A stretch of DNA of 64,000 nucleotides from Sipunculus nudus (lineage: Eukaryota > Annelida > Sipuncula > Golfingiida > Sipunculidae): assembly GCA_026874595.1 (NCBI GenBank), contig CM049312.1, forward strand, positions 53,137,429 through 53,201,428, in the 5' to 3' direction. Below are positions 1 through 13,619 of the stretch, piece by piece. How positions within the stretch are numbered: the first letter of the stretch is position 1; every line of letters begins with the position of its first letter. The position numbers and the translations under genes were made by a program. Under the pieces are notes generated by a model that saw only the letters and a program-made list of their open reading frames with translations, had not been told where the DNA came from and made no database searches.

Positions 1-553
1 AGGGGAAATCCCTCATTAATATTCATCGAATAGAACTACCGTTGTATTTCTGACACTGCGGTCGCATTCACTACGTTGCGGTCGTTGACCGGAGTTCATA
101 ACTAGTCTTAGCGATGTTTAAATAACATTAGCGTGGATTTAATTTTGAAAAAAAGTGAGTCATGAAAGTAAGTTTGTCATAACGTTAGCGATCAACTGTC
201 ATTGCTTATCACACACATTTTGACTTGCCAACAAGTCATTTCGTGACAACGACAAACTGACGACCTGCTTCGATAACATCAATAGAATATTCATCAATAA
301 GACAATAGGACTCAGTGATCAACAAAGTGACTCAGTGTGTACTCATGGTACATCATTAATTAGCGGTTTGTGTTTGTGCAATATAACAAACAGGCTATTC
401 AAAGCTTTTGATAAAGGCTTTTTTAATAAAGTTATAAAAGGACCAGCTTTCTTTGATAATTATTAATAAGATTCCCTTGTTTAACAGAGCAAAATTGATT
501 GTTTTAAGTAAATATTGTTGTTAACTTGTAAATATTGTTGTGAATATCTTGAT

Positions 554-560
<7 letters not shown>

Positions 561-627
<67 letters not shown>
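561..627. repeat. (AT)n microsatellite
   Basis: Uninterrupted AT dinucleotides over about 67 bases. A reading frame of alternating Tyr-Ile on the minus strand is a by-product of the repeat. Confidence 0.95.
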
Positions 628-630
<3 letters not shown>

Positions 631-699
631 TGTATTTTTATAATAAATAAATAAATGTTTATGTAGACATATATGCCTTGATTTTCCTAATTTGTTCGC

Positions 700-815
700 T
701 TCATACTGAGACTTGGACCACCTGAGACTTAAGACCACCTGTGACTTAAGACCGCTTTTGGTGTGGCACATCAGGTGGTCTTAACTCTCAGGTTTTACTG
801 TATATGAGAATATTG
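700..815. repeat. DNA-transposon end relic with GACCACC motifs
   Basis: The block contains CTTAAGACCACCTG-like motifs followed by their inverse (CAGGTGGTCTTAA) and ends, read on the minus strand, ACAGTAAAACCTGAGAG. A second block of the same style lies at 40150-40345. Short inverted GACCACC arms next to CAGTAAAACC resemble the ends of pogo/Tigger-like DNA transposons; that assignment is from memory of the motif style and is tentative. Confidence 0.4.
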
Positions 816-996
816 TAACTCATCTCATAATGTAATCAAAAGGTTTGCAATGAATTTTAATAAAAGGGTTACCTGATCCTTTCTAAACTCCTAGAACCAT
901 TTGAATGTTGATGTGATTTCTTATCCATATTCCCTGAATATGCATGTGATAACAACCCATAGCTAAGTTATTTCCACAGAAGCCTAGTTTACTTAC

Positions 997-3900
997 ATCA
1001 AATGAGAACACATTCCCTGTAGTTTTCACAGCAACGATGTGACTGCTGTCATTGAACACTTTGAATGTGACGGGGCAGTGATACTTCCCTGGATTGAAAA
1101 AGGAAACATTACATATTAGTTAAAACAAAAGTGAAACCATTCACTCAATAATATTTGTTAATTTTAACTTCTGCAGGTTCTATTAGGTTTATGCTTAACA
1201 GTTCAGTTCATAAATTATGCAAAGGATTATACATATACTCATTTTACTATTAACAATCCTGAATTTTGAAACTTAACAAGAATGAATAATTTTGGCTGTC
1301 AAATTGGCTCTGTGAGCACTGTCAAAGTTAGCTCATATACATAAGTTTTGTTTCTTTAAGAAATGTAAGTTCAATCATGTTGTTTGCTATAATCATATTT
1401 ATATCTTTTGAAGGATCTACTTCTCTTCAAACCTTATTTCCCTTTTGAATTCAGAGGTGTCCAGCAGTAAACTATTACGGTATGAATTTATAATCAGAGT
1501 AGACTTATTTCATATTTCAATTGATTTTTTCACATGTTCTCCATCCACCGAGAGTTCAGAATGAGTGAATGTGGCAATAATTAGTGACAGCTTGTCACCC
1601 CAAACGTCGATTTTAGATGAACTGAAGTCCAGGCCCAATCAGTTTATTTCCGAAGGCCTGAGTGTCATGTTGTCATGGCTAGACAATAATATGCTTGTCT
1701 GACTGCCAGCTATTTTTGTTTACAGTTAACAGAAAGTATAAAGTACTGACAGTTTACCATGTGATGTAGCTGTAGGATTTTAGATGGAAATTGAAATGCT
1801 GCACATAACATAAAAACAAACAAGATTATCTTCTGGGAAATACAAATACTGAAAAAAAGAGTACAAATATCTCACATCTAAATGTTTTTCAAGGTAATGA
1901 TAGTAACAAAATATATCTACCACTGATGAAACAGAGGACTGTGTACTAAACCCTGTAATTTTGTATGCAGACTATGGAGTTCAAGAATGCTCAAGTCATT
2001 TGAGTTCATACTGAGGGATATGACGAATAACAAGTCTATACATTCACAACTGGCTTTATAAGCTTAACAATTTTTATCAATTATAAATGCTAAGCTTTTC
2101 TAGACTTGCCATTTAAGCCTCAAAGGAAATTTTAAAATGTGCTGTACAACCAGCTAGCTCCAACATTAGTAAGGTGGGCTAAATCCTATTGTTAGTGTCT
2201 GTCTCATTGTTATTGATTATTTTATATTTTTCCAGCTATTAATGATGAAAATCCAAGCTTAAAATATCACACATTTTTCTGTGTTCACAGATTTCTTTAA
2301 CTAAGTCAATTTCTTAAAATTTGATATTCACCCGTTAAGGAATAAATGGAGTTAGGATACACTTACCACTGGCATTTTTATGGAATATCAGCTTGATCAA
2401 ATCTTTAGCAGTCATTTTCTGTAAAGAAAAATATACAATATGTCAAAAATAGTTGAAATATATGATGACTAAAAGGCATCAATTACATGCATTTATCAAG
2501 TTGCTGTTCTATATTTGCATGAAAGCTGTTGCCTTTTAAATGGCTGCGACTACTATATCTTTACATGGTAGTTACCACCAACTATCTGCAATGACGAAGA
2601 CTGCTCCCTTTCTACATAGCAATCACTATATATTTCACAGCAGTGACCTTGCCCTATGTACAACAAACAAAATTGTTAATTTAATCAAGAACTGAAGTGT
2701 GTTTTGCTTGATAAAATCTTGTTTAAAATACAGATAACTACAATGAAAATTACCTTGCCATTCACTGGGTTGATGCCATATTTTTTCAGAAATGGGACAA
2801 TGTTCCTGAAATTAGATCAATAAAATTGAGGAAAGAACCAGTAACAAGGAAGCTGTTTATTAAAAACAATATTCACTGAGATGCACTAAATGATACAAGA
2901 AGGGTTACATCCCATCAATTACACCCATTTATGACCTTGGCTGGCTTGTAGATATTCTCTCCCAAAGACAAGCACAAACCTATCACCAATACACCAAGAA
3001 TATTATCAATACACCAAGCCTACCACCGATACATAAAGCTTCTGTCAGCATTACCAACAAATGTTTACAGGTTTAACTAGAAATCCTCATTCTAATGAAT
3101 GCAAGCCTCCACCATGTTGGGTGTTCCTATTGTGGGATGTTCCAAAACCATGTTTGCATTCACTAATTTAGCCCATATTCCCAGGTGCATATTTGACTGT
3201 ATATTTGTTAATATTCCAAGAGGATGTTCCCGAATCTGATTATTGTGCCAGATTGACACCAAAGTCTAATCGATTCTTCAATGGTCCATTACCGAAATGT
3301 AAAGAAAATGCATGAAATCATTCAGTTCATTGCATGAGCTATGTTATGTGTCAAACACATACATGAATGGGGATGTACAAATATCCTCCCAGCTGAGACA
3401 GTAAAGGAGGTATAGCTAAGCATCATCCTTCTGCCTTGGTTGAGCACCTTTGTATCACCTGTGCTAGGGAGGTTATGTGGTAAGCCATGTTTGTTTCTTA
3501 CCAGTTTTTTTTTCATTTGGCAAGACGAGGCGTATACATAGTTTCTTTCACCATACCATCAGGAATTTTGTAATGTAGGTTAGATTCAAGATAGAGAGTT
3601 TGGATAAATTTATCAATTAAGTTCACCTTCTCTTATTCAATCACTTTTACTTCTCAGAAGCCCTTTATTACAGCATTTGGTTTCTACTAAGTATAAAGGT
3701 ATTTCTACCCTACCAATGGTAGCAACTTGGTAGAGTAGTACCGTAAAATCTCCACTTAAAACCGCGGTTTAATCAAGAAATTCAAAATCTTGAAATCAGG
3801 TTGATTTCCTGAAAGCACTGTGCGGTTTATACTAGAAGGGTTTCCTGAATATCTTCCTGACAGACATTGTTTTTGTGCCGACGCGTGGGCGATAATATTG

Positions 3901-6900
3901 CAACTTTCAAAGGCTGTTCATAGAATGCATGGGAGCCGTGTGTAAATGTATTATTTACGATTATTTGTTATTTATAAATTAAATATTGCTGATTAGTTTT
4001 AGTGTGATATATAACTTGTTATAAAATCTTGGTAATTGTCACCAAATAATACGTTTACAACAACCCTGCTGTTACACACAGCGGTCCACTTTGTTGGGCA
4101 TGGTCAAGCAAAATTGAAATAAAAGCCTACTTTAAACCCATTTGCGGCATTATTTAGCAATGATTATTTGTTTAAAACGTAAAATGAAGAAAAAGCTGAC
4201 ATCGTAAAGAGTCACACAATGGCAGACGATCGTTTTAAAATCAAGTTTGAGTGCCGCCATGTGCTGAAACACCCTGGTATTCTGCTAAGAATATTTTGAA
4301 CGGCTGTACGCGGTGGGTGGTAAATAGAACAGCCACCTATTTTGTCCCAGCGTTGACTGCCTTGACAAAATGGCTCTCCACATGGAAACTCTCTTCAGGA
4401 AAAAAACTTGCTAACCCGGACTGGCCACTTTTAATTTTACCATAAAATCACTCGTTTTCAAGCGTCATGTTTCCTATACGTGCGTAATGCTCAGTAAGGT
4501 CAAAACCTTTTTAATAAGAAGCATTTTCATCAAGTATTCTAAAACTTTCAGGGTATGTCTCAAGAAAAGGGTTTTTCTATTTATCATTTTAATTTATCAT
4601 TTAAACCAAATTTAATTTAAAACAGTATTTTTAGGTATTTTTAGTACAACAGGTCATGTTAAATAGCTACTTTGTCTTACCCATAAAATCTATCTGGCAA
4701 AGTCGCTTCTGGTTTACTTTTAATGATTAAATTTTATAATAAATATATTCATGTAAGAATAATGTATTCAACAAAATATTATCTGAAGATAAAATATCTA
4801 CAATCATAAAAAATAAAGAGCCACTGAAGTAAAAGAATGAATTGGTAGAAAACTTACATAAGGTCAAAAATCACTCCCTCTGATGTGCAGTAAGGATGTT
4901 CAAATGGCTGCATGGACAAACTGCAACAAAATATAATATATGGTGGTGAGGGAATAATAAACTAGTAACCAACTGGTCAAGTTGCTCAGGTCACCTTGAA
5001 ATATTTAAACATGTTTCAAAACATTCAGATTACAATGGCCAATAAAAGAATGGAGGATTGAAGTGGGAATGTTAGAACTAGAAGTATAAATGTATATGTA
5101 TTCCGAATACACTGGGATATCAGAGTGTGAAGATAAATTTAGCAAATATCTACATTTTCCTAGTTATTTACATTAATAATGGACCCCATGGGTCAAGGTG
5201 CCAAGCTTTATTTGTGTATGACAGAAATTGATCAAATGCTGCATACAGAAGAGAGGCTAGTTATGTGTTATTTTGTTGAATTTGAAAATGTAAAGGTAAA
5301 CACTACTGCCATAATGCTTAAGCAAGTATGGTACATGGAATATGGAGAATCTTTATGGCTTCTACAGGCAGAAAATATATTCACAAACCTGTTAAAAATA
5401 CTGTTTCATTTGCCTATTTTTGCATGAACATATTTATATAAACAAGCAAATTCGTGGAATTTATGTCCCCTGCTTTCACCACAATATTTTTTAGTTTATA
5501 TATTCAGATTCCCCTGAAGATGTCTGCACATGTCATAGTGCCTCTGTGTGAATAGAGGGGGCATTTATAATGAACTTTACATTTTAATCCATGTAGTATA
5601 TTTAATTCTTGTGTTTACCTGCAGCAGGAGAAGGGAAGTCTTTTGAATGCTTTCCCCTCTGTCTTTTGCTTGTGTCCTCCATACAGATGACTCCATTCTG
5701 TTGTTGTCAAGTATCTGAAATAGTAAATGAGTATTATTTAATTTGCCAAGTCAACCATGAATCAGCAAAACAAAGTTCTTTTACTTCCATACATTACATA
5801 TATATGTATTTATAGATATATATATATATATATACATATACAATTAAGTAAAATAAGCAAGCATATTTAAAATTGTTGATATTTAGTGTTCCCATACTTC
5901 ACTCCTATATACTACTGACTACTCACACCATGTGAGAATATCAAAGGTAACCACGGCAATGGTTGCAAATGTTCATTTGAGCAATGAGTTTCCAGACTGG
6001 AGTATCAACTGTCAGAAGCCTCAAGTGTCAGTCGTGCACTAATTACATTAAGACCTGATAAGCCCATTAACTCTATTGTGCGCTTATTGTGCCGCGGTGT
6101 CAGGTGCAGCAGCGGCACAGCCTTTGATAAAGCGAGTCTGCTAGATGTTACTTCTGTGGTCTGCTGTAGCTTGCTGATGCGGAGAGCACTTTATCCAGTA
6201 ATTGAGCGGTAAATCACTGGAATAACATTGACCGGAATTATGAATGCGCAAATGGTTTGTTTTGTCAAGAATTATGCATTACAAACATATCTAGAGAGGT
6301 CTTGTGTTGAGGAATCACTGGATCTATTTTAGGATAGATGCGGTCTCTCTGCATCAATTTCTGCCGTGATTTATGACGGACGACTGGTAAAAGTAAACCT
6401 TACTTTCCCCTGAATAACTTCAGAATTATAAAAATTTACATCAGTTCCCACACTTCTAACATTAATAATTAGCCTTGTATTATAGTATTCCGTCGATAAC
6501 TAAATATTTTGACGTTTATGACCGGATGACTTTCATTTTGAAGGCTAATAGTGAGCCATCGCCCGCTCTGTCACTGAGGGCGTTGTTCTCGTATTATCGC
6601 CCATGTTTACCGCAGCTGGGAATAAATGAGATGTTCCGAAGTCACACCGAAGGGGGGTCTCTCGCACTGTTACAATTAGCGCCAGGCTTATCAGCGGCAT
6701 CTCTGTGTGCCTTTGAGCAGCAAGCTTTATGACCCCCATAAGCAACATTCGACACGGCCAGACTCTCACTTGATACTCCAGTGTGTAATCTCCTTGATTT
6801 GAGTGACCAGGGTAGCTTATAGGAGACATGCTACACAAGAATTTTAAAGTGTTTCACATTTAACAGCTCTGCCCATTTCTTATCCCCAGCTATGTTCAAC

Positions 6901-7832
6901 ATATAGGGATCAGTGTTAATTTACTATGATCCTAGACCCCTGTCGCACGAAGCAGGTCCCTTCCTGTGACCAAGTGTACCCCAGTCAGTCTAGTGCTCTG
7001 AAGAGTGACTGGTTACTTGGGGGGCTTGCAAGAGATGGCTTCATTCAGAAACATGAAAATATAAATTAACTGTCTCTTCTCATTTCCTCTACTTCACCTC
7101 CAGAGTGTTCCTGCAGATGTCCCTACACTCATTTCACCTTTTCTAACATGAAATACAAATAGATATTAGAAGTCAGCTGAGGTTGGAATTGAACTTACGA
7201 TCTCTACATCAGGTGTCCTTAATGTTATTGATGAGCCTCGATGATGAAAAACCAGTCGGATGATTTTGGTGCATTTATAGCTCTGAGTTAAGGCATTCTA
7301 TCACATGAGGAACTATTTTGTAAGTAAACAGCTTAATTTAACGTAAGGTGGGGGTTGCCCCCTCATATCCCCGTCCAGGCAGAGAACCCAGGTTACTGCC
7401 ATACTGGGATCCCTCCTCCTGTAATATAATGAACTCAAGGTACGAAAATATGGGAATTTCTCAGGAAAATATGATTAATTTACCTTTATAGATTTGTAAG
7501 AAAACAGTGATTTATGCTACACCGGTTTTGTCAAAGGGGACATAAAGGACCAATTTAGAACAAGTGCCGAATTTTTCTTTTTGAAAACCCGACTATAAAA
7601 GCGACTATAGAATCCGTCCTACATGCTGGACATTCACAACATATAATATGATACTATAACTGCTGAAATATCCTATTATCGCTCACAAAGTATGAATTTT
7701 GACAGAAGCCTATGTTAGCAAACATCCTGGTAAGTTTAGTTAACCGATAATGCATCTGGATTGAAACATTTGATTCTACAATAATGTAGATGTATCTTAC
7801 AGCTTATCTTTCTGATGCTGTTTCTTTCCCAT
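997..7832 (-). CDS. PPIL2: Peptidyl-prolyl isomerase-like 2, N-terminal U-box half (partial)
   Basis: Six minus-strand exons (7801-7832, 5619-5714, 4858-4920, 2754-2805, 2367-2418, 997-1088) with GT-AG borders join in frame into 129 residues starting MGKKQHQKDKLYLTTTEW and ending GNVFSFD. They align along their length with the start of animal PPIL2, including the KYHCPV, HIVAV and TTGNV blocks that close the U-box region. The start codon is fixed by the conserved MGK-QHQKDK opening in exon 1. PPIL2 is a nuclear, spliceosome-associated protein of about 520 residues: a U-box (E2-binding, ubiquitin ligase) followed by a cyclophilin domain. The cyclophilin half must lie left of the window. Phases at every junction are consistent and no stop or frameshift occurs, so the gene looks functional. 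The longest visible intron is intron 1 (5715-7800). Confidence 0.93.
3000..4850. other. PPIL2 intron 3, no gene seen
   Basis: AT-rich intron. At about 3740-3850 the text 'accgtaaaatctccactt' followed by paired CCGCGGTTT motifs looks like the edge of an old DNA transposon, but no matching inverted end was found, so it is not called as one. Confidence 0.4.
5990..6740. other. Complex, GC-balanced intronic block; candidate regulatory element
   Basis: Inside PPIL2 intron 1. Compared with the AT-rich, repeat-laden flanks this 0.75 kb is low in repeats, richer in CpG and in homeodomain-like words (ATTATGCAT, TAATTA-like). Two overlapping short ORFs on opposite strands have no recognisable family. 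I see no splice-bounded exon. It could be a conserved enhancer or an unrecognised exon cluster. Confidence 0.2.
7150..7315 (-). repeat. Possible tRNA-derived SINE relic
   Basis: Read on the minus strand, the block carries GATGTAGAGATCGTAAGTTC followed by AATTCCAACC, which resembles a degenerate B box embedded in a tRNA-derived SINE head. No good A box, tail or target duplication is visible, so only a relic is claimed. Confidence 0.25.
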
Positions 7833-7990
7833 TTTGATCGAGAAGTTGTGACAAAAACAGTGTTATTCCACATCCAATCTCTCTAGTTCTTCTTCTCTCC
7901 ACCAGGATTATATCCAAAGAGGGCAACTCGGTCTCATACGTCATCACTGAGGGCACCAGCTGAAGGCGGGAAATGGTATGGAATTACATG
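7833..7990 (-). promoter_or_regulatory. Probable PPIL2 promoter / 5' UTR
   Basis: Directly upstream of the PPIL2 start on the minus strand. It contains a CCAAT-type element in reverse (ATTGG near 7871-7880) and a CRE/ATF-like GATGACGTATG at about 7936-7947. No TATA box stands out. The transcription start cannot be placed from sequence alone. Confidence 0.35.
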
Positions 7991-8039
7991 GGATTACAAT
8001 TAGACTGATCTAATTAAATCAGTCATATTGTAACTCCAT

Positions 8040-9817
8040 GGGAGTTTGATTAAAATTAAGTTCATTATAAAAAAGATTAAATAAACTGATAACGGTGGTG
8101 TTGCAGTCACGGTCCAAATTCTCAGAGATTGAAAACTGTGACCTTTACCTTGATATTCAAGGTCAAATAAGCCGAAATGTAATTTTTTTTTGAGAACCCC
8201 ACAACTCAAGTCTTTTCAAGTTCCAGATATTTTGTTTTCAAACTTGTTTGCGTTTGTTTCTATATACCAAGTCCTTGTATGAAATTAAAAAATTGTGACC
8301 TTGGCCGGGATCGTTAAGGTCAAATCTGCTTGATTATAGTTCATCATATTTATGATTTCTTATGAGCATGATAACTTAGGAAGTATTGTTTGTTTTCTCC
8401 TCAAAATTGACATAACTTTAGAAGTAGGCCTAATGCATGTATTGTCCTTAAATTTGACACTTGAGACACAAATGGTGACTTTGGCAAGAATCATAAAGGT
8501 CGAATTTTATGATTACAGGATATGGTCGGTAAACAATTAATGCTAATTGTAATTAGACGATACAGTATAAGTTGTCAGGTTTAATTACCTTAATTTGTTT
8601 AATAAGGGATAATATTATATCACTTTTCTTCATAATATTTTATATATTATCTAAATAGAATGCCACATGGCATACAGACGCTTGTAGCTGCTAGTCCAGC
8701 ACATGTCATGGATCTGAGACACCAGATGGATCCATGAATCTGAGACACCAGATCAGTTAATTAGAGATTGTATCTGTTTTTTTTTTTTATCGCACATACT
8801 ATCCACTGTACCATTAATTCCATTAAATAAACCACCCATGGTTTGTGTAACACAGCGCTGGCATTTGTATGACTGTTCGTCTCATAGGCCACAGCAAATT
8901 AGCAGGACCAGGCTTTGTTTTGCCCAGAAGCAGCAGGAAATAACATTAAAGGCAGAAAAAAATTGGTTCTCAGGCACTTTTTTCAGAATCAGTGCGGGCG
9001 GGCGATTTATTTATTTATTTACCTTATTTTGTATGTTTCGATAAAAATGTCATATATGATCACGGAAAAGCATGATAATAACAGAAATATTTTGCTATAC
9101 AAGTAAAATCACTACAAAACAAAGGAAATCTTATCAAAATTGTGTTATTTTATCTTCTTGAAGATGGAAATCAAAATAAAAATTTTAATGGGGGGGGGGG
9201 GGTTAAAATTGACGCGGGCGGTGCCTGAGAACCATACCTTTATTTTTATTTTGGCCTTAACTTTTTATTATTTTTTCTATATGACGTTCTGCTGAAATGA
9301 ACTTTTGTTGTGTGGGCATTCAGCAGAATAAATTTTTAATTTTATCATCAATTTGACTTTCAATCGTATTCGTGTGAACTGGAATGTGGAATGGAAGCAA
9401 ACCTGTATGCGTGTTAAACTTTAGCTAATTCCCCGTTCCAGTGGGATCCTCAGGCGATGTAACAGAGGAGGGAACGTAACACGAATCTGCCGAATTATAG
9501 TTCATTATCGTTAGGATTTCACGTTAATGTGATTACCTTCAAAGTATTGAATATTTTCCCCTCAAAGTTGACACACAGTTGTTACCACAATGATCTTAGA
9601 TGAGTTGGAAAACTGGAGACCTTGACCTTGATCTTCAACACCAGTTGTTTCCGCCATGTGCTCGGATGAGTTTTAAAATGATTTCTTGTGAACGTGATAA
9701 AATTTGATTGTTTCAAAGGTCAAGAATACAACTGAAGCCAATCTCAATTTCTGTTGTGAATGTAAGGCTAACATGTCATACTAGTCAGCTGCGCCTCATG
9801 ACCTATGGGTCACTTGT
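8040..9817 (+). mobile_element. Old family C-like rolling-circle element relic
   Basis: The right end, AGTCAGCTGCGCCTCATGAC followed by CTATGGGTCACTTGT at 9783-9817, matches the 3' end of the family C copy at 28708-28740 almost base for base, including the terminal GACC-TATG-GGTC hairpin. Upstream, diverged units of roughly 230-260 bp recur (blocks with 'gaccttgaccttgat', 'cctcaaaattgaca', 'gattatagttcat' near 8150-8420, 8460-8530 and 9490-9720). The 5' end was not found. No coding potential. Confidence 0.45.
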
Positions 9818-10180
9818 TCTTTCAAGCTCACCAGCTAGCACGTGCATGCTACATTAGGAGAAAATCCAAATTTAACCGAAACCCTTTCTGGTTGTGTTTC
9901 CTTTCCAGATTTCCATGCAGTTGAAAAAGTGTGGTTATGATTATATATAAAAATGAATACTTTCTCTCAACAAATAAAATTATTAATGCTTCTTAAGTTG
10001 ATGGTTTTTAATAAATCAACAAATACTCATATCTAAAAATATAAATGTGTCATTATTTATTTAAATTATAATTAAATCGATTTTAAAATATGTTTAACTT
10101 ACATTATGGAAAATCCAAAGAACGGTGTTTTAGATCCCTTTTAAGTTACACAGAAGAAAAGAGTCTTTTTAGTCTTTAAT

Positions 10181-11600
10181 AGATACATTGGTCAGAATAG
10201 ATACATATTCTGCATAGATACATGGGTCGGATTAGATGCATGGGTCAGCATAGATACATGGGTCAGCATAGAAACATGGGTCGGAAAAGATGCATGGGTC
10301 AGAATAAGTACATTGGTCTGAATAGATACATGGGTCAAAATGGATATATGGATCAGAATAGATACGTGGGTCATAACAGATACATTGGTCTATATAGATA
10401 CATGGGTCAGAATAGAGACATGGGTCTGAATAGATACATTGGTCTGAATAGATACATGGATCTTAATAGATACATGGGTCAGAATAGATACATTGGTCAA
10501 AAAAGATGCATGGGTCAGCATAGATACATGGGTCAGAAAAGATGCATGGGTCAGAAGAGATACATGGGTCAGAATAGATGCATGGGTCAGAATAGATACG
10601 TCGGTCAGAAAAGATGCGTCGGTCAGAATGGATGCGTGGGTCAGAATAAATACATAGGTCAGAATAGATACGTGAGTCAAAATAGATCCATGGCCAGAAT
10701 ATATGCGGTGGTCAGTATAGATGCATGGGTCAGAATGAACACGTTGGTCAGAATAGATGCATGGGTCAGAATAGATACATGAGTCAGAATTGACACGTGG
10801 TTCACAATAGGTCCATAGGTCAAAATAGATGCGTGGGTCAGTATCAATACATGGGTCAGAATAGATTCCTGGGTCAGAAAAGATGCATGGGTAAGAATAG
10901 ATACATGGGTCAGAATAGATACGTCAGTCAGAAAAGATGCATGGGTCATAATAGATACATGGGCCAGAATAGAAACGTGGGTCAGAATAGATCCATAGAT
11001 CAGAATAGATGCGTGTGTCAGTATTAATACATGGGCCAGAATAGATTCGTGGGTCAGAATTGATGCATGGGTCAGAATAGATACATGGGTCAGAATATAT
11101 CCATGGGTCAGAATAGATACATGGGTCGGAATAGATACGTGGGTCAGAATATATCCATAGGTCAGAATAGATGCATGGGTCGGAATAGATACGTGGGTCA
11201 GAATATATCCATGGGTCAGAATAGATGCGTGGGTCAGAATAGATGTAGGGTCAGAATATTACGTGTCAGAATAGATGCATGGATAAGAATAGATACAGGG
11301 GTCAGAATAGATACGTGAGTCATAATTGATCCATGGGTCAAAATATGTGCGGTGGTCAGTATAGATCACGGGTCAGAATGAATACATGAGTCAGAATGAA
11401 CAGGTGGGTCAGAATAGATGCATAGGTCAGTGGGTCAGAATAGATACGTTGGTCAGAATAGATCTATAGGTCAGAAGAGATGCGTGGGTCAGTATAGATG
11501 AATGGGTCAGAATAGATACGTGGGTCAGAATAGATGCGTGGGTCAGAATAGATACGTAGGTCAGAATAGGTAGGGGGTCTGAATAGATGCATGGGCCAAA
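10181..11600 (+). repeat. 18-bp minisatellite, about 79 units
   Basis: Tandem copies of GGGTCAGAATAGATACAT with point variation; the period is a strict 18 bp over about 1.4 kb, with a decayed tail to about 11670. Because 18 is divisible by three, frames stay open on both strands (hexapeptide repeats such as MGQNRY on plus and THVSIL on minus). No start context, splice sites or flanking exons support coding. Each unit contains a GGGTCA word. Confidence 0.95.
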
Positions 11601-11674
11601 AAGTTATACATGGGTAAGACCGGTCTACATTGTTACCTTCTTGGCCGGATAAATACATGGTTCAGGATAGATAC

Positions 11675-13210
11675 CGTTATAGAGCCTACTGTAATATGTG
11701 ACAGGATATAGACATGCAGGTAAGAACGGTATACTTTACACTACATATATGTATACAAGTCTTGCAGGATCTAGATTGGTTAAACTGCATGGTCTATCTA
11801 TGCTTGCACTGTGTTACCATTCTTTATAGGAGATGCGTAGGTTTGAACCTCTTCTTCACACTTTGTGTTGGTATAGATGTTGTCAGGGTGGATGGAATGA
11901 GGCCCTTTATATTAACAATATTCACGCACAATAAGAGAGCAATATTTGTTAAGGAAAATCGTTTATGGAGCACCAACAATAAGTAAACAACGACAAGACT
12001 TGCTGGGCAGCAGACAGGGGCAAGTTTATATATGCTCAAGTACAGGCAGCATGTTGATCTGTTCGACAGTCGATTTGCATACAGAGACCTCATCAAACAT
12101 TGTCTCGTTACCGCCAGTAGCGTGCGGCGGACAAGGCGTTACACATAAAATGCAATTAAATACATAAACAATTTATCAGGTTTCTATAGATACCGAATCT
12201 TTGCTCGATAGAACATTTCGAGGAGGTAGCTTAATAGCAGCTGCCCAGACATGCATAATCTTTAGGACGGCGAGATCCACATAGTGTGAGCCGCGATATA
12301 TGTAAACTATATATATACGCGTAAAAATTCTGAACAAGAAATCGTGTTCACGTATATATGAAATGACAAATGTTGCCGTTTATGTGACGGAGTTAGTTTT
12401 TGAAATGCTTTAACTGTCTGGTAAGATTCATTTCAAAAGATAGAATTTAGTACAGAGTACATGTATTAAACTAAAGGCTAGATATTGTTTATACTCTTCT
12501 GTATGAATACAAATAACATTAATTATCAAAGACCAACGTTCCACTGAAATTTTTGAGTTCATGACATATAAAGTTATGTACACAAGTTGACAATGTAATT
12601 ATAAAATTAAGTATATATGGTGTGTTTGACTTGGGGGGTATTACTCTCCTTACTTGTTCAGTTTGATTATCTATTTTCATTTAAATGCACTAAGTACAAT
12701 GAATACAAAGTTACATGATAGAACTGGCTCAAGATCATGTCCATTCAGGTATATATGGGCCTTACGGTTTTGTTAAAAGCCACTTTTGTAATCAAACTTT
12801 CACATATGATTTAAAAAATCGAAAAAATATCCGAACTTGATTTATTTCGATGGACCGACAAAGAGGTACAATTGGCTTTCCAAGTTGGACAATTAAAAGA
12901 ACTTCGGGACACAACCGTCTGCATTAAAAAAGGTTAATTAATATGTATATGAGCTAGACTGTTGCATGAGATGAAGTACATGATATGTTCACTTAAAGGT
13001 GATTGATCTCTTTTTTCTGCTACTCCCGGTCAATTACCTTAGCTACCGCCATGAAATATTGATTGCGAACATAATTGACTTCCAAAGGGATTTAAAACAA
13101 CATTTCATAAAGTTTCAAACGGCACTATATGTGGTCCCTTGAGATCAGTTTAAACGGTCAGAGGCATGTATACCAGAAGCGGATCCAGGGGGGGGGGTCG
13201 TGGGGGTCAG
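11675..13210. other. Intergenic stretch, nothing recognised
   Basis: Unique AT-rich sequence. Several ORFs of 70-90 codons occur on both strands, overlap each other, and match no family I know. Confidence 0.5.
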
Positions 13211-13213
13211 GAC

Positions 13214-13323
<110 letters not shown>

Positions 13324-13515
13324 CTGGTTTATATGTTCCATACACAATTATCACATTACGTAACCAGAACTTTTATAAATATACAAATATTTGATATATA
13401 TATGTCAAAGTTTACATTCCCTTGGGTGTCAACTGTGCAGAAGGCCAATGGCCAGGCCGAGATGATTTGGATATGTGCCTCTTGGTTAATCTGTCATTGT
13501 CATTCCGATTTCAAG

Positions 13516-13518
<3 letters not shown>

Positions 13519-13595
<77 letters not shown>

Positions 13596-13596
13596 G
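13519..13596. repeat. (TA)n microsatellite
   Basis: Second TA tract about 200 bp after the first, with the same style of TTTA interruption near its right end. Tyr-Ile ORFs spanning both tracts are artefacts. Confidence 0.95.
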
Positions 13597-13619
13597 TATA
13601 CAGGAATCATGGCCGTGAC

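Larger units (their letters stand above)
1..996. other. Left flank, inside PPIL2 intron; no exon seen
   Basis: The next PPIL2 exon (continuing after the visible U-box part) was looked for on the minus strand and not found, so this stretch is read as intron. It holds a TA microsatellite at 561-627 and a short repeat relic at about 700-815, both listed separately. Nothing else is recognisable. Confidence 0.6.

Noticed and set aside
3740-4690. Possible pogo-like transposon in PPIL2 intron 3
   Set aside because: Only one suggestive end; no inverted partner or transposase motif found.
10192-11318. MGQNRY and THVSIL repeat proteins
   Set aside because: Both strands are open because the minisatellite period is 18 bp; no start, splice or conservation argument.
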